Origin: Thiothrix caldifontis
Lineage (GTDB): Bacteria > Pseudomonadota > Gammaproteobacteria > Thiotrichales > Thiotrichaceae
Length of the DNA: 64,000 nucleotides
NCBI RefSeq assembly: GCF_900107695.1
Contig: NZ_FNQP01000003.1
Span: 124,001 to 188,000, forward strand
Direction of reading: 5' to 3'
Shown: positions 37,103-43,744 of the stretch, piece by piece
Layout: each line of letters starts with the position of its first letter
How positions within the stretch are numbered: position 1 is the first letter of the stretch
Notes under the pieces: model-generated
Databases searched by the model: none
Told to the model about the DNA's origin: nothing
What the model saw: only the letters and a program-made list of their open reading frames with translations
Translations under genes and position numbers: made by a program

Positions 37103-37118
37103 TGCAACCCTTGTGCCA
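37103..37118 (-). promoter_or_regulatory. Sigma-54 (RpoN) promoter of the small RNA
   Basis: On the minus strand TTGGCAC is followed by five bases and TTGCA, giving the GG (-24) and GC (-12) doublets at the required spacing. Conserved positions of the TGGCAC-N5-TTGCW consensus all match. No protein start lies downstream on this strand before the terminator. Confidence 0.82.
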
Positions 37119-37201
37119 AAACTGTGTTGATAAGATCAAGTATTTGATTAGTCTCATATTTAATGAGCTTATTTAATTGAGATGAGGATTCGGACAGAGT
37201 G

Positions 37202-37263
37202 CAATCCTGTCAAAAAGTGACAGGATTGACAGTTTGCGGGTGACAAAGCCATATCATGTGACA
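37202..37263. promoter_or_regulatory. Putative enhancer (UAS) for the sigma-54 promoter
   Basis: A perfect 11-bp inverted repeat, CAATCCTGTCA / TGACAGGATTG with a 5-base gap (37202-37228), is followed by three further TGACA elements at 37227, 37241 and 37259. It lies about 110-160 bases upstream of the predicted small-RNA start, the usual position for binding of an NtrC-family activator. No T run follows the palindrome on the minus strand, so it is not an amiC terminator. Confidence 0.55.
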
Positions 37264-37292
37264 CAGCCGGATGAGGGTGTACGTGTTAGTGT

Positions 37293-38528
37293 TTAGGTAT
37301 TTGCCTGTCCGCTATCAGCGTAAGCAATTTGATAACGCTTGACCCCTTGGAACATTGCTGTAGCTAACTTCTGTTGATAGTCGGCCGTGCGCAGGCGTTT
37401 TTCCTCAGTAGGGTTACTGATGAAAGCCGTTTCGACCAGCATGGAAGGAATATCTGGTGAACGTAGTACGACAAAGCGGGCACTTTCAACACGACGGCGT
37501 AAGGGGTTGTTGACCTTGGATAGCTCGCGCAAGACACCTTTGGCTAAGTTCAGGCTGCGATCCATCATGGCGTTTTGGCTCAGATCTAGCAACACAGAAG
37601 CAATTTTCTCGCTGGTATTATTGAAACTGCGTCCACCAAACTTTAATTCGTAGGAGTTTTCGCTTTCGGCCAACAAACGGGCAGCTTCGCTGGATGCACC
37701 CGTTTCAGATAGGATATAGACAGAAGAGCCACTGACGCGTGTACTAGGGTTGGCATCGGCGTGAATAGAAATGAACAGATCAGCTTGGTGCTTATGGGCA
37801 AGATCCATGCGCTCACGTAGAGGGATGAATTTATCACTGGCACGGGTCAGGATGGCTTTCATGCCTTTTTCGCGGTCGATACGGGCTTTGAGTTTACGTG
37901 CCACTTGCAATACGACGTCTTTTTCTTGTGTGCCATTTGCGCCAACGGCACCCGGATCTTTGCCGCCGTGTCCCGGATCGATGACGACAATGAATTTACC
38001 TTTGGAAGGTTCTGAGGTAGCAGGAGGTTCGGGTTCTTTGGCAGACTTGGGTTTTTCTTTTTCCGGTTTTGGGGATTTGCCAGTGCTGCCTTTGCCGTTT
38101 GGTTTGAGGGTAATGGTTAGCAAATGGTTTGCACCATCCGGTACTAAGGAAGATTTGACAGTGACTTGTTCTGCTACATCCAGCACTACTCGTAGACTGC
38201 CATTGTCACGTTCTGAATAGCGAATACCAGTAATGGGTTTGCGATCGTGTGCGCCTTGCTTTAGCTTGCCTTGCATCGTGGTATTCTGCAAGTCAATGAC
38301 CACGCGATCAGGTTTGTCTAATGTGAAAACTCTATGGGCAATTGGTGCATCCAGTTGCAGCAGGAATTTCAATTGCTCTGATGTGCCGCTAAGGTTTGCC
38401 CCGGTTAAATGCCCCGTAACAGCATCCGCAGCACGTGCTGATACTGTATTGAATCCACTGGCGACTGCACCGGCTAACGCACTCAACTTCAGGAGGAAAC
38501 CTCTACGGCTCAATTTTTTGGTGTTCAT
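37293..38528 (-). CDS. amiC: N-acetylmuramoyl-L-alanine amidase with AMIN domain
   Basis: A 411-residue periplasmic amidase that splits septal peptidoglycan during daughter-cell separation. A Tat signal (SRRGFLLK with hydrophobic stretch, residues 7-33) is followed by an AMIN domain (about 40-140), a Lys/Pro/Glu linker (about 145-175) and a zinc amidase_3 domain. Zn ligands are in VIDPGHGGKDPGA and SIHADA, and the catalytic Glu in MLVETAFISN. The intact Tat motif fits AmiA/AmiC rather than AmiB. The gene lies next to tsaE and nnrD, the usual yjeF-yjeE-amiB order of gammaproteobacteria. Confidence 0.93.
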   Translation of the reverse strand: MNTKKLSRRGFLLKLSALAGAVASGFNTVSARAADAVTGHLTGANLSGTSEQLKFLLQLDAPIAHRVFTLDKPDRVVIDLQNTTMQGKLKQGAHDRKPITGIRYSERDNGSLRVVLDVAEQVTVKSSLVPDGANHLLTITLKPNGKGSTGKSPKPEKEKPKSAKEPEPPATSEPSKGKFIVVIDPGHGGKDPGAVGANGTQEKDVVLQVARKLKARIDREKGMKAILTRASDKFIPLRERMDLAHKHQADLFISIHADANPSTRVSGSSVYILSETGASSEAARLLAESENSYELKFGGRSFNNTSEKIASVLLDLSQNAMMDRSLNLAKGVLRELSKVNNPLRRRVESARFVVLRSPDIPSMLVETAFISNPTEEKRLRTADYQQKLATAMFQGVKRYQIAYADSGQANT

Positions 38529-38651
38529 GGCCTAATCTCAAACAACACGAATGGAATGATACTTCTTCCCCATAAGTATTAATTCAGAGAAAGGCAATTT
38601 TCAAGTAGTTTTTTACCAATGTGCTATAAGTTATTGATTAAATTGCTTGAA

Positions 38652-39065
38652 TCATTCTATCAAAATTTCGCGGGCATTACCGCAATGGCGTATGTGTATA
38701 CGTATATCTGCTTTTGGTAGTATACCTGCCGACTTTTCTGGCCACTCGACTAAACACAATGCATCTGGACGCAAGTAATCGCGGATGCCCATGTACTCTA
38801 ACTCCTCTGGTTCGGCTAAACGGTATAGGTCGAAGTGGAATATGTCGCGTCCACCCAGATGATAGGGTTCTACCAGCGTATAAGTGGGGCTTTTGACATT
38901 ACCAGTGTGCCCTAAGGCGCGTAACAAGCCACGTACTAGCGTGGTTTTTCCCGCGCCTAAATCACCGTGTAGGGTAATTAGCCCCCCACTGGGGAAGCGT
39001 TGTGCTATGGCTGCGCCGATGGCGAGCATGGCGGTTTCATCGTCTACCCGTTGCCAGTTGTTCAT
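38652..39065 (-). CDS. tsaE: tRNA threonylcarbamoyladenosine ATPase TsaE
   Basis: A 137-residue P-loop ATPase required with TsaB and TsaD for t6A modification of ANN-decoding tRNAs. Walker A is HGDLGAGKTT near residue 34, and SPTYTLVEPY and HFDLYRL follow as in the family. Its ATG overlaps the nnrD stop by 4 bases (ATGA), so the two are translationally coupled. Confidence 0.95.
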   Translation of the reverse strand: MNNWQRVDDETAMLAIGAAIAQRFPSGGLITLHGDLGAGKTTLVRGLLRALGHTGNVKSPTYTLVEPYHLGGRDIFHFDLYRLAEPEELEYMGIRDYLRPDALCLVEWPEKSAGILPKADIRIHIRHCGNAREILIE

Positions 39066-40540
39066 GTGTTAAGTGCTTCCCGTAAATGTGCAATGAGGTC
39101 GCTGGCCAATAAACCGCGCTCACCCTCCATAGCGGCGAGGTCAGCAGCGTGCGCGTGTAGCCACACGCCACTTTCAGCCGCTGCGATCAAGCTTAATCCT
39201 TGCGCTAACAATGCAGTGAGAATCCCGGTGAGAGTATCCCCCATGCCACCGGAGGCCATGCCGGGGTTGCCAGCAGGGCAAATGGCGATGGTGTTGGCAC
39301 TAGCGACCAGTGTACCTGCGCCTTTGAGTACGATAACGCCACCGTATTCTTGCTGCAAGCGGCTCACAGCAGCCATACGGTTTTGTTCAATGTCGGCAGT
39401 GCCGCAAGCGAGTAAGCGTGCGGCTTCGCCTGGGTGTGGGGTTAGTATCCAGTCATCGCGTTGGCTACGGTTTTTGGCGAGTAAGTTCAGCGCATCAGCA
39501 TCCAATACCTTGGGTAGTTTGGTGTTTTGGATCAGCGAAAGCAGATGGTGAGACCAAGTAGTTTGAGCCATGCCGGGGCCGATACCGATAGCATCCACAT
39601 GTGACAGTAACGGCTGTAGTTGGGCGGGTGAATCGACCGCGTGTACCATGAGTTCTGGGCGGTGGAGGTTGAGCAGGGAAGCGTGTTCCGGGTGCGTGGC
39701 AATGGAAACGAGGCCGCTGCCCGTGCGTAAAGCAGCATCACCGGCGAGGCGGATTGCGCCGCTCATACTGGGTGCACCGCCGATTAACAAGCTATGCCCC
39801 GCTTGGCCTTTGTGGGCAGAACGACGGCGGGGTGGGAGATATTCACGTAAGGTATGCTGACCCAGCAAATGCATCGTGCAGGGGACTTGCGCGTACACTG
39901 CATCAGGTACGCTGAGGCGTGCGAAGCTTAGCTTTCCGCAATAATCGCGGGCAGTGCCAGTGAGTAGACCCATTTTCAGGCCAATGTAAGTCACGGTGAG
40001 CGTGGCTCCAACCGCACTGCCGCAGGGTTGCCCCGTGTCAGCATGTAAGCCGGAGGGTATGTCGACAGCAATGATGGGGGCGTTCTGTTGGTTGAGAAGG
40101 TTGATGGCACTGGCATAAGCACCGGTGACACGACGCTCCAAGCCTGTGCCAAGGAGGGCATCGACCATTAAGTCAGCGGGGGGCAGTTGCTCATGCTCGG
40201 TATAGGGTTGAATTCGTCCCCCTGCTTGGCAGAAGTCTTGGCAGGCTTGTGCGGCAGCACCTTGCAAACGGGCAGTATCAGCGAGTGATAACAGGGTGAC
40301 GTTCCAGCCTGCTTGTAAGGCAAGACGGGCGATGACGTAACCATCCCCGCCGTTGTTACCACTGCCGCACAGTACACACAAGGCATGTGCTTTTGGCCAA
40401 TGATGCTGCATTTGCTCGAAGGTTGTGCTCCCCGCTTGCGACATGAGAGTGTAGGCGGGAATACCATGTTGCTGGATGGCGATGTGCTCGAGTTGGCGGA
40501 CTTGAGCTGCGGTGTAGACCCGGTGTTCTATGGTTGTCAT
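39062..40540 (-). CDS. nnrD: Bifunctional NAD(P)H-hydrate epimerase/dehydratase
   Basis: A 492-residue metabolite-repair enzyme of the YjeF type. The N-terminal epimerase domain (about 1-215) has CGSGNNGGDGYVIARL and DALLGTG. The C-terminal ADP-dependent dehydratase domain (about 225-490) has SGAIRLAGDAALRTGSGLV, LDADALN, LTPHPGEAARLL and NPGMASGGMGDTLTG. It restores NAD(P)H damaged by hydration. It is followed by overlapping tsaE and preceded, 19 bases away, by the last gene of the secreted-fibre cluster. Confidence 0.95.
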   Translation of the reverse strand: MTTIEHRVYTAAQVRQLEHIAIQQHGIPAYTLMSQAGSTTFEQMQHHWPKAHALCVLCGSGNNGGDGYVIARLALQAGWNVTLLSLADTARLQGAAAQACQDFCQAGGRIQPYTEHEQLPPADLMVDALLGTGLERRVTGAYASAINLLNQQNAPIIAVDIPSGLHADTGQPCGSAVGATLTVTYIGLKMGLLTGTARDYCGKLSFARLSVPDAVYAQVPCTMHLLGQHTLREYLPPRRRSAHKGQAGHSLLIGGAPSMSGAIRLAGDAALRTGSGLVSIATHPEHASLLNLHRPELMVHAVDSPAQLQPLLSHVDAIGIGPGMAQTTWSHHLLSLIQNTKLPKVLDADALNLLAKNRSQRDDWILTPHPGEAARLLACGTADIEQNRMAAVSRLQQEYGGVIVLKGAGTLVASANTIAICPAGNPGMASGGMGDTLTGILTALLAQGLSLIAAAESGVWLHAHAADLAAMEGERGLLASDLIAHLREALNT

Positions 40541-40559
40541 GGTGATGAATTATAAACTA

Positions 40560-40874
40560 TTAAGGTGTAGCAACCACGAAACCGCCATCTTGACTGCGCA
40601 CCACGACGCTGGCGATGGTGTTGCCTGACAGTGGCAACATATTGGCGGTGTTGAGATTGTCGTTGACTAGCAAAATATTGCCATTATTGCTGCCAACATC
40701 CAAATGATTGCCGCGCAGGTTGACCGTTAGCACTTCTTGTACCTTGATGGTGAAGTGAACATGGGCGGGCTGATTAAGTGCGGCTTCCGCGCTGGCGTAT
40801 TCGCTCGTGAAAGTACCACTCAGTGCGAGTAACAGTGCGGCAGACGTTAAGCCGAGGCGGGCGAGGCGATTCAT
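40560..40874 (-). CDS. Small secreted protein of the fibre cluster
   Basis: A 104-residue exported protein. The signal peptide (about 1-27) precedes a mature part with VHFTIKVQEVLTVNLRG, which echoes the FKIKVPEIIILRVGD segment of the large pilin-like protein upstream. Start ATG 40874 has GAGG 9 bases before it; ATG 40880 and TTG 40889 are alternatives. No cysteines are seen in the mature part. It may be a small or truncated subunit of the same beta-sandwich group. Not assigned to a named family. Confidence 0.65.
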   Translation of the reverse strand: MNRLARLGLTSAALLLALSGTFTSEYASAEAALNQPAHVHFTIKVQEVLTVNLRGNHLDVGSNNGNILLVNDNLNTANMLPLSGNTIASVVVRSQDGGFVVATP

Positions 40875-40986
40875 GACCATGTTCCTCAAATACGTTTCTG
40901 TGTTCAGAAACTATTAAGGAGAATCTACGCCCATTCATAAAATAAATAACGATATTTGGCAAGGTTTAAACGGATCAATGGTGCGC

Positions 40987-41595
40987 TTACAAACAGCTTG
41001 CCTGATAAGTCACCGTGCCTTGATAAGTACCCGCAGCGGGTAAGGCACTGTTGGTGTAGGTGTATTGCCAAGTCGCTTGGCGATCTGTTACCGAGCCATA
41101 ACTGCTGGTGCTGACCAGACTTTCCGCGTCTGCTGCATTGCGCAAAGTAGGGGCAGGCAAGCCGCTATCCGAGGTGCTGGTTTGCAACGTTTCGTAAGGA
41201 ATGAATTGCCCTTGATTGTTTGCCAGCCCGTTGTTGTCGGTCACGCGGTAAGCAATTTTTACCTGCCCGCAATTGGCGCGTACCGCCACATTCACCCCGT
41301 TATTCACATCGCTGCCGGTAATGCTGCTGGGGGCAAGCCCACTTTCGCCTGCCGGTGGCATGGTTCCTGTGTATGCCCCTGACGATAGATTGGCACTGAC
41401 GTTGTAGGTAAGTTCTGCGGTTTGATTGGCATTGCCCACTTGTAAAAACAGAAAAGCCGGGACGTTAATTTCTACTTTGACGGGTAACTGTGCTGTTTCA
41501 TCATCGGTACATGCCATGCGAGTTGCTGTCGCCGGTGCTGCTAACAGGCAGCAACTGATGAGTAGCAGTAACGGTTTGGGGTGGAATGGCATCAT
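40987..41595 (-). CDS. Secreted beta-rich pilin-like protein
   Basis: A 202-residue exported protein. The signal peptide ends near PATA (about 24), and the mature part is rich in beta-forming residues, Thr, Ser and Asn. Three Cys (MACTD near the N terminus, RANCG in the middle, and the penultimate residue) could make a disulfide. VEINVPAFLFLQVGN and the ending WQYTYTNSALPAAGTYQGTV match equivalent segments of the protein at 43035-43694. The start overlaps the preceding gene by 4 bases (ATGA). Its role as a fibre subunit is inferred from the chaperone gene in the same operon. Confidence 0.7.
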   Translation of the reverse strand: MMPFHPKPLLLLISCCLLAAPATATRMACTDDETAQLPVKVEINVPAFLFLQVGNANQTAELTYNVSANLSSGAYTGTMPPAGESGLAPSSITGSDVNNGVNVAVRANCGQVKIAYRVTDNNGLANNQGQFIPYETLQTSTSDSGLPAPTLRNAADAESLVSTSSYGSVTDRQATWQYTYTNSALPAAGTYQGTVTYQASCL

Positions 41596-42170
41596 TGCGC
41601 CCTGCCTATGGTTTTGAATTCGCCTTTATAAACACCTGCTGGGTAAACCTTGCTATTGAGGAAGTCAAACTCCAAGTTAACAATGCTTTCAGTCTTGGGT
41701 GGGGATACCATCCAAGTCTGTTGCCCATTATTGAAGCGCCCGTTAGCGACTGTAAGCCCGGTAGATTCTGTGGCGCGGTTAACCGTCCAACCCAGTGCGG
41801 AAAAAGGCATGGTCACTGAACTGGTGCAGGTGGTGCAGGATAGCGGGTCGGAAGAGTCGGCTTGTAACACAATCGAGCGGGTAGTGCGTTCAGTAACATG
41901 TAGGCGAAAACGCACATGATTCGGCAAGGTGTTTACGCCGCCGCGATTTAACACATTACTGGAAACATAGTTGTTGCCATCGCCAAGCCGATCACCGGGG
42001 AGATTAAAGATAATCTCCGGGGCGGGGGTTGTGGCAAGGCCATTGATAATCGAAAAATGCATTAAGTGTTCACCGCCATTAGCCCCCCAGCATAGCGCCT
42101 TGGCAATACTTGTATGCAGCGTGGATGCCAATACTACCCCACACAATGCCATGGTCTTGTTTTTTAACAC
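41592..42170 (-). CDS. Secreted beta-rich protein of the fibre cluster
   Basis: About 192 residues from GTG 42170, which follows AAGGTGA by 5 bases. The frame is open for another 113 codons upstream, but those codons overlap the chaperone gene in a different frame and have shadow-like composition, so they are rejected. A signal peptide (about 1-25) precedes a mature part with one CTTC pair and the C-terminal pattern YPAGVYKGEF, similar to the endings of the two other pilin-like proteins. It overlaps the next gene by 4 bases. Probably a fibre subunit or tip protein. Confidence 0.65.
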   Translation of the reverse strand: MLKNKTMALCGVVLASTLHTSIAKALCWGANGGEHLMHFSIINGLATTPAPEIIFNLPGDRLGDGNNYVSSNVLNRGGVNTLPNHVRFRLHVTERTTRSIVLQADSSDPLSCTTCTSSVTMPFSALGWTVNRATESTGLTVANGRFNNGQQTWMVSPPKTESIVNLEFDFLNSKVYPAGVYKGEFKTIGRAQ

Positions 42171-42180
42171 GCTAGTCACC

Positions 42181-42966
42181 TTACAATGTTTGGTCAATCG
42201 CAAACGCGCCTTTTTCCCAGTAAAGCTGACCTTTGAGCTTGACGGGGTATTGGATCGTTTTCGGGTCAAGGTGTTTTTCGCCAAGGTGCGGGGTGAGCGG
42301 GAGTAAGCGCGATTCACCCGCCATAATCGGGGTGCTGGACACCGAAAAGTCGATGGCTTTGCCGCTGCTGTCCGTGCCTGCGAGTACGCCTTGCAGACGA
42401 CCGTGCGCGGTGCCGCTATTGCTGACTTTGAGCGCAGGGGTTTTGCCGGACATTTGCAGGTTGGCAACGGTGAGGGCGGGTTCTGCGCCGCCGACAGCCA
42501 AATACACAATGACGGCTAAACGCCCGTTGACTGGCAGGTTGATATTGTCAGCAATTTGATTGGGGGCGGGGGTGGTGCCTTCGACCATGAGGGCAAAGCG
42601 GCATTCTTGCGCGGGTGTGCCAGCGGGAACGTCGACTTCAAAACGCATCGGGCGTTTGTCGCCACGGTTGACAGTGATTTTGTGGCGTTCCAGTTTGACC
42701 CACGGGCGGCAACTGTTGGGGAGGAGTTCGTCGTGGAAACTGAGGTTATCGCCCTGGAGTTGCCAGTCGTTGGTTTTGACGGTGTATTGTTCGTTGGCAT
42801 TGCCGACGTTATAAATTTCCAGCACTTGCGATACTTTTTGCCCCGCCGTGGCGGAAAGTTCATAGCGTGGCGGGCTGGCAGCCGCCGAAAAGCCACTGGC
42901 AGATGCGTTGGCTGCCATGCCTAAGCCTAACAAACTGAAAAAAAGTTTGAGTGCGGTGTTATTCAT
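42181..42966 (-). CDS. PapD-like periplasmic fimbrial chaperone
   Basis: A 261-residue exported protein. The signal peptide ends near ASA (about 23). The mature part looks like two Ig-like domains: the first contains SPPRYELSATAGQKVSQVLEIYNVGN, WVKLERHKITVNRGDKRPMRFEVDVP and ECRFALMVEG, the second the strand-rich remainder. This matches the fimbrial/DUF-type chaperones of archaic or alternative pathways better than classical PapD. Two Cys (SCRPW, QECRF) may pair. ATG 42966 has AGGGG 7 bases upstream. It stands in the middle of the fibre cluster. Confidence 0.72.
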   Translation of the reverse strand: MNNTALKLFFSLLGLGMAANASASGFSAAASPPRYELSATAGQKVSQVLEIYNVGNANEQYTVKTNDWQLQGDNLSFHDELLPNSCRPWVKLERHKITVNRGDKRPMRFEVDVPAGTPAQECRFALMVEGTTPAPNQIADNINLPVNGRLAVIVYLAVGGAEPALTVANLQMSGKTPALKVSNSGTAHGRLQGVLAGTDSSGKAIDFSVSSTPIMAGESRLLPLTPHLGEKHLDPKTIQYPVKLKGQLYWEKGAFAIDQTL

Positions 42967-43034
42967 CATGTAGCCCCTGTTGTGAGAATCTGGCAAAGGT
43001 TCGGCAATGGTTGCCGAACCCTGCACTATCTTAT

Positions 43035-43694
43035 TTAAATATTCGCCAACGTGTATTTGACTTCAGCGTTGTATTCACCCACCGCTGGGTTGTTGGTTGG
43101 TGTGTACGTGTATTGCCAAGCATCTGTTAGTTTGACTATGCCTGCTGTATTGGTTAAGTCAACTGTACCACTGCCTGCAAACCCATTGAGTGCGGTGTGC
43201 GCAATGCTGCCGCCACTGGTTGCGCTAATTTCGCTTAAAGAAGGCTTATTGAAGCCAGCGGTAACGGCGGTAAAATCCGTGACGATGGCAGAGGTGAGGC
43301 GGACATCGCCCGTATTGCTAAAAGCGGCAACTTTGAGGATACCATCCCCCGCTTTATCGGAAGCACTTTCATCGTCGCTATTCGCATTTTGTGAATCTAC
43401 TGCTGCGGCAGTAATTTTGTCCCATTGCGCAGAAGTGGCATCAGCGTTATTGGTCGGGTTGGTTAACCCTGAACCAAAGGCATAATCCCAGATAAGGGTA
43501 TTGGCGGTGCTTCCCCAATCACCCACGCGCAAGATAATGATTTCGGGTACTTTGATTTTGAAGTTGACGTTGGCTGTGACGGGATCAGGTGCTGCGCCTA
43601 CTTTGGAGGAAATACCCGCTTCGCCAAAGGCAGTGCCGGTTAAGGCCAGCAATAACGTGCTGGAAGCCAGCAGGCTAGGTTTTAGTAGTTTCAT
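43035..43694 (-). CDS. Secreted pilin-like protein (likely major subunit)
   Basis: A 219-residue exported protein. The signal peptide (about 1-25, MKLLKPSLLASSTLLLALTG) is followed by VNFKIKVPEIIILRVGDWGS and a Ser/Thr/Asn/Ala-rich, cysteine-free beta-type sequence, ending in WQYTYTPTNNPAVGEYNAEV. Both end segments recur in the 202-residue protein at 40987-41595. It lies directly between the outer-membrane protein and the chaperone, the usual place of a major subunit. The start is ATG 43694; the frame extends upstream into the previous gene without merit. Confidence 0.7.
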   Translation of the reverse strand: MKLLKPSLLASSTLLLALTGTAFGEAGISSKVGAAPDPVTANVNFKIKVPEIIILRVGDWGSTANTLIWDYAFGSGLTNPTNNADATSAQWDKITAAAVDSQNANSDDESASDKAGDGILKVAAFSNTGDVRLTSAIVTDFTAVTAGFNKPSLSEISATSGGSIAHTALNGFAGSGTVDLTNTAGIVKLTDAWQYTYTPTNNPAVGEYNAEVKYTLANI

Positions 43695-43744
43695 TTTTAT
43701 TACGCTCTTACTGTTATTATTGATTGAGAAGGTTGGGGATTGGG

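Noticed and set aside
37202..37228. Inverted repeat as terminator of amiC
   Set aside because: No T run follows on the minus strand, and further TGACA elements lie beside it; an operator is more likely.
40896..40911. TTTCTG-TGTT-CAGAAA dyad before the small secreted protein gene
   Set aside because: It is short, A/T-rich and without a T run; it may be a weak mRNA hairpin but nothing supports a defined role.
42171..42509. 113-codon N-terminal extension of the 192-residue fibre-cluster protein
   Set aside because: It overlaps the chaperone gene in another frame and lacks a signal peptide, whereas GTG 42170 with AAGGTGA gives a proper signal peptide.
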